Part shown: positions 1-5,434 of the stretch, one piece after another
How the letters are laid out: each line of letters begins with the position of its first letter
Numbering within the stretch: the first letter of the stretch is position 1
Assembly: GCA_947175805.1 (NCBI GenBank)
Contig: CAMWOF010000187.1
Span: 1 to 5,434, forward strand
Reading direction: 5' to 3'
DNA from: an uncultured Clostridiaceae bacterium
GTDB lineage: Bacteria > Bacillota > Clostridia > Lachnospirales > Lachnospiraceae
DNA length: 5,434 nt
Program-made: the position numbers and the translations under genes
Notes under the pieces: model-generated
What the model saw: the letters and a program-made list of their open reading frames with translations, nothing else
What the model was told of the DNA's origin: nothing
Databases searched by the model: none

Positions 1-1
1 G

Positions 2-64
2 TTCGCGGGCGCGCTCGGATAGTCTTGTGCAAGCACAGACATATCCTCACTTTGCTTTCGCGAA
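2..64. repeat. Nested palindromic element, possible dispersed intergenic repeat
   Basis: The outer arms TTCGCG (2-7) and CGCGAA (59-64) are perfect inverted repeats. Inside them is a second hairpin: GGATA-GTCT-T-GTGC (17-30) against GCAC-AGAC-A-TATCC (33-46), giving 13 pairs with one bulge per arm and a two-base apex. The whole is about 63 bp, GC-rich at the outer edge and not followed by a T run, so it is not a second terminator. Its outer right arm abuts the A tract of the FN3 terminator. This shape resembles REP- or MITE-type intergenic palindromes, but one copy cannot prove repetition. It touches the window edge and may extend further. Confidence 0.5.
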
Positions 65-98
65 AAAAGACAGAGCCAGACTTTGTCTGACCCTGCCT
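62..98 (-). terminator. Rho-independent terminator of the FN3 gene
   Basis: On the minus strand, 17 nt after the FN3 stop codon, a 14-bp stem (left arm 98-85, right arm 81-68) with an AAA loop is followed directly by a run of T residues (68-63). The stem has AGGCAGGGTCAGAC against GTCTGGCTCTGTCT; all positions are Watson-Crick or G-T wobble. The opposite strand has no T run after the hairpin, so it should work in one direction only. Confidence 0.92.
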
Positions 99-115
99 GA
101 TATTCCATGCAATCG

Positions 116-1321
116 TTATCTTACTTTAATTTCGCTGGTCTGTGAATAAATATCACTGTCATAGTTCTTCTTGCCGCTCTTTGCCTGATATATAATTCTG
201 ACATAATATTTCTTGCCCTTCTTGAGCGCCTTTTTGTTATATTTCGTAATCGTATAGCTGGTCTTTGTGCCCTTTAAAGTAGCCACGGTCTTATATCCGC
301 TTTTTTCCTTGGTAGACACCTGGATTTTAATTTTGGATACACCGGTCAGTTTGCTCCAGTTTAACTTAATCTTCTTACCGCTCTGCGTGTATTTGGTTTC
401 CTTTGGATTAACCAGATATCTGTATGCACTCCATGATTTTCCAGGAATCTTTTGCCCATCGGTGGTTATAATATAGGCACGCACGCGGTATTTATACATA
501 GTGCTTTTCTTAAACTTGTTAAATTCCACATAACCATAGGTGGTGTTGTTCGCTGTGCCGGAAAATTTCTTTTTCCCGGTTTTTACATCATATACTTCAA
601 CATCCATGCCATGACCATAATAATTTGCGGCAATCTGGAATGAATTCAGGCCCGTCCATGCGTTCCTTAATCCAAAATTATCCTTTGAAATCTTTGACGT
701 AAGTGCAGACACATTAGATACGTAAGCGTAACCTCCTTCTGCTACGTAACCGGTAGCGCTGACCCTCTGCGCACGAACATAAATTGAATAACCCGACGGG
801 TCATATGGAACCCAGATACTGTTTGTAGCGGAAGTGTAAGACAACGAATTATATTCGGCACGGTACTGCGTTGCACCCGGTATCATATCCCAGGCAAGGG
901 CTACTGCATTGTCATTTGCTCCGATAAACTTAACATTAGTAACCTTTGCCGGTGTGGTAACGACCTCAATCGGCTCACTGAAATTCGCATAACAGTTCTT
1001 GGAATCTGTACCCCAGCCGATTCTGACATAATATGAGGCGCCGGTTCCCAGATTATTGATATACGCATAATTCCAGGATGATGACATATAACCTGAATCA
1101 AGAACATTTGTAAAGCCCGGATCCGTTGCCAGCTGATAGCCATAGTATCTTGCACCTGCCACGCCGGTAAACTCCACCTTCACCGAGGTCTCACTGTCAC
1201 TGGTCTGCCGTAAACCTGTCGGTGTCGCTGCCGATACGGTAACGCCAAACGCAAACAGCATCACCAGCATAAACGCCAGAGCAACCACTGACTGTCTGAA
1301 ATAAACTCTTTTTTCTTTCAT
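116..1321 (-). CDS. Secreted fibronectin type III-repeat protein
   Basis: A 401-residue exported protein of unknown role. Residues 1-32 form a classical signal peptide: basic MKEKRVYFRQ, a hydrophobic core (VVALAFMLVMLFAFGV) and a likely cleavage after VSAA. The rest reads as about four consecutive beta-sandwich modules of fibronectin III type: 34-123, 125-208, 215-306 and 308-401. Evidence for the fold is recurrent patterns such as VKVEFTGVAGARYYGYQ, VALAWDMIPGATQYRAEY and IKLNWSKLTGVSKIKIQVST, each followed by a Y-Y-V-R strand (SYYVRI, YSIYVRAQ, YKYRVRAY, KYYVRIIY). Modules one, two and four are the clearest; the third is the most diverged. The last module is markedly lysine-rich, especially KKALKKGKKYY. 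No LPxTG sorting signal, lipobox, transmembrane tail, wall-binding repeat or enzyme domain is visible, so it is probably released or held non-covalently by charge. It has its own promoter and terminator. AAGGAG and AGAGG motifs precede the ATG. Confidence 0.88.
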   Translation of the reverse strand: MKEKRVYFRQSVVALAFMLVMLFAFGVTVSAATPTGLRQTSDSETSVKVEFTGVAGARYYGYQLATDPGFTNVLDSGYMSSSWNYAYINNLGTGASYYVRIGWGTDSKNCYANFSEPIEVVTTPAKVTNVKFIGANDNAVALAWDMIPGATQYRAEYNSLSYTSATNSIWVPYDPSGYSIYVRAQRVSATGYVAEGGYAYVSNVSALTSKISKDNFGLRNAWTGLNSFQIAANYYGHGMDVEVYDVKTGKKKFSGTANNTTYGYVEFNKFKKSTMYKYRVRAYIITTDGQKIPGKSWSAYRYLVNPKETKYTQSGKKIKLNWSKLTGVSKIKIQVSTKEKSGYKTVATLKGTKTSYTITKYNKKALKKGKKYYVRIIYQAKSGKKNYDSDIYSQTSEIKVR

Positions 1322-1347
1322 AAAAATCCTCTCTCCTTTTGTTCATT

Positions 1348-1369
1348 GGGTCAGACTTTTTTGCTGCCC
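1348..1369 (-). other. Hairpin in the 5' leader of the FN3 gene
   Basis: In the leader RNA, GGGCAG (1369-1364) can pair with CUG-A-CCC (1354-1348), forming a 6-bp stem with one bulged A and a nine-base A-rich loop. The same GGG could instead pair with the CCC at 1380-1378, so two mutually exclusive small helices are possible. The seven-base direct repeat ACCCAAT occurs on both sides (1381-1375 and 1351-1345). It matches no riboswitch class that I recognise. The structure is visible but any function is inference. Confidence 0.35.
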
Positions 1370-1404
1370 GTGTTATTGGGTTACATCTTTAATACAATAT
1401 CATA

Positions 1405-1433
1405 ATTATACCATCTGCTCCAATATTGTGCAA
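1405..1433 (-). promoter_or_regulatory. Extended -10 sigma-70/sigma-A promoter of the FN3 gene
   Basis: On the minus strand a perfect TATAAT (1410-1405) is preceded by TG one base upstream (TGGTATAAT), the extended -10 form. A weak -35 match, TTGCAC (1433-1428), lies at the ideal 17-bp spacing. The expected start near 1398 leaves a leader of about 75 nt before the FN3 ATG. The -35 begins only about 20 bp after the leuD stop codon. The overlapping ATTG-CA-CAAT and CAATATTG symmetries (1422-1434) could be an operator but are short. Confidence 0.8.
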
Positions 1434-1453
1434 TGCAAAAAGTATGGAAATCA

Positions 1454-1945
1454 TTAATTTTTCTTGCTGTTGATATAGTTTACCAGTCCTTCTGCCTTAA
1501 TAATTTCCTGCATAAAAGGCGGGAATGCCTGTCCCTTAAACTCTAAGCCCTTGGTTTTGTCGTAAATCATGCCGGAATCGAAATCAATCTCCACTTCATC
1601 TCCTGCCGCAATTGCTTCTGCTGCCTCCCTGCACTCAATAATCGGCAGGCCGATATTGATGGCGTTTCTATAAAAAATTCTCGCAAAGGTCTCCGCAATC
1701 ACGCAGCTAATACCGGCTGCCTTAATGGCAATCGGCGCATGCTCCCTGGAAGAGCCGCAGCCAAAATTTTTGTTGGCAACCATAATATCCCCCGGCTTAA
1801 CCCGCTTTACAAACTCCGGGTCAATATCCTCCATGCAGCTTTTGGCCAGCTCTGCAGGGTCCGAAGAATTCAGATACCTTGCAGGAATAATTACATCTGT
1901 ATCAACATTATCTCCGTACTTGTGTACAATTCCACATGCTTTCAT
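1454..1945 (-). CDS. leuD: 3-isopropylmalate dehydratase, small subunit
   Basis: Small (swivel-domain) subunit of isopropylmalate isomerase, which completes the active site formed by LeuC. The 163-residue protein starts MKACGIVHKYGDNVDTDVIIPARYL, typical of the small aconitase swivel subunit, and carries the signature FGCGSSREHAP at 61-71, whose Ser and Arg residues contact substrate in the family. Its ETFARIFYRNAINIGLP stretch (85-101) is also characteristic. The length of about 160 matches the short clostridial/archaeal-type LeuD, not the roughly 200-residue enterobacterial one. An in-frame TTG at 1951 would add two residues, but it lies only 3 nt from the ribosome binding site, whereas the ATG at 1945 lies 9 nt away, so I start at ATG. 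It is translated from the same likely transcript as leuC. No leuB or leuA follows; the next gene is an unrelated secreted protein. Confidence 0.95.
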   Translation of the reverse strand: MKACGIVHKYGDNVDTDVIIPARYLNSSDPAELAKSCMEDIDPEFVKRVKPGDIMVANKNFGCGSSREHAPIAIKAAGISCVIAETFARIFYRNAINIGLPIIECREAAEAIAAGDEVEIDFDSGMIYDKTKGLEFKGQAFPPFMQEIIKAEGLVNYINSKKN

Positions 1946-1954
1946 TCTCAAATA

Positions 1955-1960
1955 CCTCCT
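1955..1960 (-). promoter_or_regulatory. Ribosome binding site that decides the leuD start
   Basis: A perfect AGGAGG on the minus strand lies 9 nt before the ATG at 1945 but only 3 nt before the in-frame TTG at 1951, so the ATG is the likely start. Confidence 0.8.
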
Positions 1961-1970
1961 ATTTTACGTT

Positions 1971-3233
1971 TTACTCCAGTTCACACGGACAACTGATTTT
2001 GCCTGTCACCGCAGACGCCGCTGCCACCGCCGGGGAAGCCAGATAAATCTCGGAGTCCACATGCCCCATTCTTCCGACAAAATTGCGGTTCGTCGTGGCA
2101 ACCGCCCTCTCACCTGCCGCCAGGATGCCCATATGTCCTCCGAGGCAAGGTCCGCAGGTAGGTGTAGAGACAATCGCACCAGCCTCCACAAATATTTTTA
2201 AGAGTCCTTCCTCCATCGCCTGTAAGTAAATCGCCTGGGTGGCAGGAATCACGATGACACGCAGTCCCTTTTTCACCCTGCGCCCTTTTAATATCTCTGC
2301 CGCAATTCTCAAATCCTCAATACGCCCATTCGTGCAGGAGCCAATCACAACCTGGTCAATGGCAATGTCCCCCACCTCATCAATCGGATGCGTATTCTCC
2401 GGCAGATGCGGAAATGCCACTGTCGGCTTCAGCGTGCTCAAATCAATCGTATAGGTTTCGTCATACTGTGCATCGTCATCTGCCGTATAGACTGTATACG
2501 CCTTCTTGGAGTGCTCCTTCATATACGCAGTTGTCAGGTCATCTACCGGAAAGATACCGTTCTTTGCACCGGCCTCAATCGCCATGTTTGCCATGGTAAA
2601 GCGATCATCCATCGATAAATTGGCTATACCGTCCCCGACAAACTCCATAGACTTATACAGTGCGCCGTCCACGCCAATCAGACCGATAATATGTAAAATC
2701 ACATCCTTACCGCTGACCCATTTAGCAGGCTTGCCTGTCAACTCAAAACGGATGGCAGAAGGCACCTTGAACCATGCCTTACCGGTTGCCATGCCGGCTG
2801 CCATATCCGTGCTGCCCACGCCAGTGGAAAATGCGCCTAACGCACCATAGGTACAAGTATGAGAATCCGCACCGATGCATACGTCACCGGCTACCACCAA
2901 TCCCCGTTCCGGGAGAAGCGCATGCTCAATCCCCATCTCACCTACATCAAAGAAATTCGTAATATTGTGCTCCCCCGCATACTCCCTGACGCATTTACAG
3001 TGCTCTGCACTCTTTATGTCCTTATTCGGCGTAAAATGGTCGAGCACCATAGCAATCTTATCCTTGTCAAACACTTCCTTTGTGTTAAACTTCTCCATCT
3101 CATGAATCGCCACCGGTGTGGTGACGTCATTTCCTAAAACCATATCTAAATCTGCTTCAATCAACTGCCCTGCTTCCACATATTCCAGACCCGCATGTGC
3201 AGCTAATATTTTCTGTGTCATTGTCATTCCCAT
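1971..3233 (-). CDS. leuC: 3-isopropylmalate dehydratase, large subunit
   Basis: Large subunit of isopropylmalate isomerase, which interconverts 2- and 3-isopropylmalate in cytoplasmic leucine synthesis together with LeuD. The 420-residue protein is a complete aconitase-family catalytic subunit. The three cysteines expected to hold the [4Fe-4S] cluster are visible: Cys300 in VIGSCTNGR, and Cys360 and Cys363 in TPTCGPCLGGHMG. Other family landmarks are DHFTPN (65-70), GADSHTCTYGALGAFSTGVGST (121-142) and the C-terminal NRNFVGRMGH (382-391). Its length of about 420 matches the two-subunit clostridial/archaeal-like LeuC class, shorter than the roughly 465-residue enterobacterial form. This class also contains homoaconitase-like and dimethylmalate dehydratase-like enzymes, so substrate is inferred from family. 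It is followed 25 bp later by leuD, its obligate partner. The ATG at 3233 is chosen from ribosome-binding-site spacing; in-frame ATGs at 3227 and 3221 are alternatives. Confidence 0.95.
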   Translation of the reverse strand: MGMTMTQKILAAHAGLEYVEAGQLIEADLDMVLGNDVTTPVAIHEMEKFNTKEVFDKDKIAMVLDHFTPNKDIKSAEHCKCVREYAGEHNITNFFDVGEMGIEHALLPERGLVVAGDVCIGADSHTCTYGALGAFSTGVGSTDMAAGMATGKAWFKVPSAIRFELTGKPAKWVSGKDVILHIIGLIGVDGALYKSMEFVGDGIANLSMDDRFTMANMAIEAGAKNGIFPVDDLTTAYMKEHSKKAYTVYTADDDAQYDETYTIDLSTLKPTVAFPHLPENTHPIDEVGDIAIDQVVIGSCTNGRIEDLRIAAEILKGRRVKKGLRVIVIPATQAIYLQAMEEGLLKIFVEAGAIVSTPTCGPCLGGHMGILAAGERAVATTNRNFVGRMGHVDSEIYLASPAVAAASAVTGKISCPCELE

Positions 3234-3241
3234 GTTTCATT

Positions 3242-3248
3242 CTCCTCT
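3242..3248 (-). promoter_or_regulatory. Ribosome binding site of leuC
   Basis: AGAGGAG on the minus strand lies 8 nt before the ATG at 3233, which fits that start best. The in-frame ATGs at 3227 and 3221 would be 14 and 20 nt away. An out-of-frame ATG at 3240 sits almost on the site and opens only a 27-codon frame. Confidence 0.7.
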
Positions 3249-3292
3249 CCATTCTATGGTTCATAACATGTTTGTTTATTCTGCAAAAAAAT

Positions 3293-3817
3293 CTATGGCA
3301 CCGTCTCCGACAGATACTTAGAGGCAATATAATAATAATACCCCTTTGACTCTACCTTTGTCCACTGCTCACTGTAACCTACCCGATGAATGCCTTCTCC
3401 GGCTTTTAGCAGCTTTACCGGATCTCCCTTGATTGAAGGCCGGTTCCTTACCATAACATCCGCAGTAGCATAGACTGTATCGTCTTTCGCAACAAAATCG
3501 CCGGTGCCGTCCGATGGTTCCTCCTCACCGGAAGGAGAATCCTCCGAGGTACTGCCAGAGGAGGATTCTATTTCTTCCGAAACATCCCCTGCAGCATCCG
3601 GTACATCATTTCTATCCGCCGGAATCATTGTCCCTCCTGCATTTACATAGGAATCCACCTGATCCGCCAGGGAATCCGGTCCCACGGACTCATTGGCCGC
3701 TTGATTCTGTTTGGAATCCTGGTTGTCCGAAGACTTAGAATCCGATAAACCGCCGCAGCCCGACAGGGCAATCACCAATATGGATACTGCCAATATAAAT
3801 ACTGCCGTCCTTTTCAT
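3293..3817 (-). CDS. Small lipoprotein with acidic Ser-rich linker and C-terminal bacterial SH3 domain
   Basis: The 174-residue product begins MKRTAVFILAVSILVIALSGCGG, a lipoprotein signal peptide with lipobox LSGC and predicted lipidated Cys21, so it should be anchored on the outer face of the membrane. Residues 24-110 form a low-complexity linker rich in Ser, Asp, Glu and Gly, with no hydrophobic core visible. Residues 112-171 look like a bacterial SH3 (SH3b) domain: a VYATADVMVRNRPSIKGDPV opening, a central KAGEGIHRVGYSEQWTKVES and a YYYYIASKYLS ending. Such domains often bind cell-wall peptides or occur as accessory parts of wall-associated proteins; no catalytic domain is present, so a binding or sensing role is only inferred. 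The ATG is supported by AAGGAGG at 3823-3829, 5 nt upstream. It starts 26 bp after purL and may be expressed with it, although no functional link to purines or leucine is evident. I do not recognise a named gene. Confidence 0.9.
   Translation of the reverse strand: MKRTAVFILAVSILVIALSGCGGLSDSKSSDNQDSKQNQAANESVGPDSLADQVDSYVNAGGTMIPADRNDVPDAAGDVSEEIESSSGSTSEDSPSGEEEPSDGTGDFVAKDDTVYATADVMVRNRPSIKGDPVKLLKAGEGIHRVGYSEQWTKVESKGYYYYIASKYLSETVP
3335..3364 (-). promoter_or_regulatory. Possible internal promoter ahead of leuCD
   Basis: Within the 3' end of the lipoprotein gene, the minus strand has TGGACA (3364-3359, five of six matches to TTGACA), an 18-bp spacer and TATTAT (3340-3335, five of six matches to TATAAT). 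A start near 3328 would give a leader of about 95 nt before leuC. The -10 match falls in a run of four TAT tyrosine codons, so it could be a by-product of coding. No T-box leader or leucine-rich leader peptide is visible in that leader. Confidence 0.25.
3536..3569. repeat. Perfect 10-bp inverted repeat inside the lipoprotein linker
   Basis: AGAATCCTCC (3536-3545) and GGAGGATTCT (3560-3569) are exact inverted complements separated by 14 bases, within the coding region for the Ser/Glu-rich linker. No T run follows on either strand, so it is not a terminator. Repetitive use of GAG, GAT and TCC/TCT codons in a Ser/Glu/Asp-rich segment can produce such symmetry by chance. Confidence 0.45.
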
Positions 3818-3843
3818 GGAAGCCTCCTTCCTACTATAAAATC

Positions 3844-5434
3844 TTATCTAAAATACTCCACACCCGCTTCAAACAGCCTTTGGTTTTGATTACCGGTAAT
3901 GTTAACTGCTACAGAATTACCGATACGCTCCGAATGTGCCATCTTGCCGAGCACTCTGCCATCCGGGCTTGTAATACCTTCTATCGCAGCATAGGAGCCG
4001 TTGATATTATACGCCTCATCCATAGTTGGCATGCCGTTTACATCAACATACTGGGTCGCAACCTGCCCATTTGCAAACAGCCTGTCAATCCATTCCTTAT
4101 TTGCAACAAACCGTCCCTCGCCATGGGAGGCGGGAATGGTATAGACGCCGCCTAACTCCGTTTTCATAAGCCATGGCGACTTATTGGTCACCACCTTTGT
4201 ATAGACCATCTTGGACTGATGCCGCCCGATACTGTTCATTGTCAGTGTCGGAGAATCCTCTTTCAACGGCCTGATTTCGCCGTATGGAAGCAGTCCCAGC
4301 TTAATCAATGACTGAAAACCGTTACAGATGCCGAGAGCCAGACCATCTCTTTCGTTCAGCAGACGCATGACAGCCTCCTTGAGCTTCTCATTCCTGAAGG
4401 TTGCCGCAATAAATTTGGCAGACCCCTCCGGTTCATCCCCGGCAGAAAAGCCTCCCGGAAACATAATCATCTGTGATTCATTGATTGCCTTCACATAGGC
4501 ATCCACAGAGTCCAAAATATCCTGCGCACTCATGTTTTTAAATACGATGGTATTTACCTGTGCTCCAGCCTTTAAAAATGCCTGCTCGGAATCATATTCA
4601 CAGTTCGTACCCGGAAATACCGGAATAAATACCTTTGGTATAGCGGTCTTATGCTTACATATATAAATGTTACCGGTATCATAAAGCGGTGTATCAAGCT
4701 TTGCCTGTTCCACGCCGGAGGTGGTTGGAAAGACCTTCTCCAATGTTCCTGTCCATGCATGTAACGCTTCAGCCATGGTTATGATAGTATCTCCATAAGA
4801 AAACTCAGCTGTGTCAGTGACCTCACCAATCACTTTTACATCAAAGCCTAATGCATCCACATCCTCTTTTCGCACTTCAAATATAATAGAGCCATAATTT
4901 TTATCCAGCAGTTCCTTTTTAGAAATGCTTTCGGAAAGCCTAACACCAAGCTGATTGCCAAAGGCCATCTTGCTCACCGCCTCAATTAAGCCGCCGAAGC
5001 CCACGGCATACGAGGATAGCAGCTTCCCGGCCTTCGCCGCCGCATAAACCCTTTCATAAAGTGACATCGCCTCTGCATAATCCGGCAAATCGTAAGTGTC
5101 CCGCTTAATATCAGCCTGTACAAGCACACTGCCCGCCTGCTTTAGCTCTGGTGTCACCACACACGTATCCGATGCCACATCCACCGCAAAGGAAACCAGT
5201 GTCGGCGGTACGTCAATGTCGTTGAAGCTGCCGGACATACTGTCTTTGCCGCCAATTGAGGCAAGCACAAAGCCCATCTGCTCAGCATATGCGCCGAGCA
5301 ATGCAGCCGTCGGTGATCCCCACCGCTCTGGGTTCTCCCCCATACTCTTAAAATATTCCTGGAAGTTAATGTGTATTTTGGTTACGTCACCGCCTGCATC
5401 CTCAATCTTTTCCACGGAGGATACAACAGAATAC
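3844..5434 (-). CDS. purL: Phosphoribosylformylglycinamidine (FGAM) synthase, C-terminal part (5' end beyond the window)
   Basis: Converts FGAR, glutamine and ATP to FGAM, glutamate and ADP in the fourth step of cytoplasmic purine synthesis. The frame is open to the window edge; the first in-frame start-like codon, a GTG at 5415, is only an internal valine (preceded by YSVVSS). Counting that valine as residue 1, the visible part holds the second AIRS-like synthase half with the nucleotide-binding motif GGKDSMSG (55-62), its C-terminal subdomain (about 95-215), and a class I glutamine amidotransferase domain from KVFIPVFPGTNCE (261) to the end. The glutaminase triad is visible: Cys364 in GICNGFQ, and His431 and Glu433 in HGEGRF. 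The fusion of synthase and glutaminase shows this is the large single-chain form of about 1,250 residues, not the separate PurS/PurL/PurQ set of Bacillus. About 529 residues are visible. It ends in TAA, 26 bp before the lipoprotein gene. Identity is secure; only the N-terminus is unseen. Confidence 0.97.
   Translation of the reverse strand, partial: YSVVSSVEKIEDAGGDVTKIHINFQEYFKSMGENPERWGSPTAALLGAYAEQMGFVLASIGGKDSMSGSFNDIDVPPTLVSFAVDVASDTCVVTPELKQAGSVLVQADIKRDTYDLPDYAEAMSLYERVYAAAKAGKLLSSYAVGFGGLIEAVSKMAFGNQLGVRLSESISKKELLDKNYGSIIFEVRKEDVDALGFDVKVIGEVTDTAEFSYGDTIITMAEALHAWTGTLEKVFPTTSGVEQAKLDTPLYDTGNIYICKHKTAIPKVFIPVFPGTNCEYDSEQAFLKAGAQVNTIVFKNMSAQDILDSVDAYVKAINESQMIMFPGGFSAGDEPEGSAKFIAATFRNEKLKEAVMRLLNERDGLALGICNGFQSLIKLGLLPYGEIRPLKEDSPTLTMNSIGRHQSKMVYTKVVTNKSPWLMKTELGGVYTIPASHGEGRFVANKEWIDRLFANGQVATQYVDVNGMPTMDEAYNINGSYAAIEGITSPDGRVLGKMAHSERIGNSVAVNITGNQNQRLFEAGVEYFR

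Noticed and set aside
1418..1453. Terminator for leuCD between the leuD stop and the FN3 promoter
   Set aside because: Only short AT-rich symmetries such as CAATATTG are present, and no stem followed by a T run is seen.
1725..2201. Plus-strand open frame of 158 codons spanning the leuD/leuC junction
   Set aside because: It is antisense to two well-conserved genes, has no recognisable domain and is a by-product of their codon use.
2506..2850. Plus-strand open frame of 114 codons antisense to leuC
   Set aside because: It shows no family features and lies fully within conserved leuC coding sequence.
3157..3240. A 27-codon minus-strand frame starting at ATG 3240 and overlapping the leuC start, as a possible leader peptide
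   Set aside because: It contains no leucine codons, lies almost on the ribosome binding site and overlaps leuC in another frame; the same site fits the leuC ATG at 3233 much better.
3260..3310. Possible terminator between the lipoprotein gene and leuC
   Set aside because: There is a run of seven T on the minus strand just after the lipoprotein stop, but the preceding sequence forms only a 3-4 bp stem, too weak for an intrinsic terminator.
5413..5415. GTG at 5415 as the true start of a PurL fragment gene
   Set aside because: The frame stays open to the window edge with PurL-like sequence and no ribosome binding site precedes it, so it is an internal valine of a longer gene.

Overview
The window looks like chromosomal DNA from an anaerobic Clostridia, most likely Lachnospiraceae. 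This is inferred from moderate base composition, strong AGGAGG-type ribosome binding sites, a large single-chain PurL with a fused glutaminase domain, a LeuC/LeuD pair starting MGMTMTQKIL and MKACGIVHKYGDN, and a secreted fibronectin-III-like protein with a lysine-rich last module. No taxonomic search was possible.

All five genes lie on the minus strand and are transcribed from high to low coordinates. In that order: the C-terminal part of purL (5434-3844, 5' end outside the window), a small SH3-domain lipoprotein (3817-3293), leuC (3233-1971), leuD (1945-1454) and a secreted fibronectin-III-repeat protein (1321-116). Gaps of 26, 59 and 25 bp separate the first four genes and no convincing terminator lies between them, so co-transcription is plausible. 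A possible weak internal promoter sits in the 3' part of the lipoprotein gene. The fifth gene is separated by 132 bp carrying a good extended -10 promoter, has a leader of about 75 nt, and ends at a strong intrinsic terminator (62-98). It therefore looks like its own monocistronic unit. Next to that terminator, at the window edge, is a compact palindromic element (2-64) that may be a dispersed intergenic repeat.

Functionally, purL belongs to purine synthesis and leuCD to leucine synthesis; leuA and leuB are not in the window. The lipoprotein and the FN3 protein are cell-surface or secreted products without an assigned role. I do not see an obvious undescribed system. The best candidates for a second look are the palindromic element, the structured leader of the FN3 gene, and the surface lipoprotein placed between two biosynthetic loci. 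Apart from the genes and sites listed I see no tRNA, rRNA, CRISPR array, insertion sequence or known riboswitch, and no gene-free stretch longer than 132 bp.
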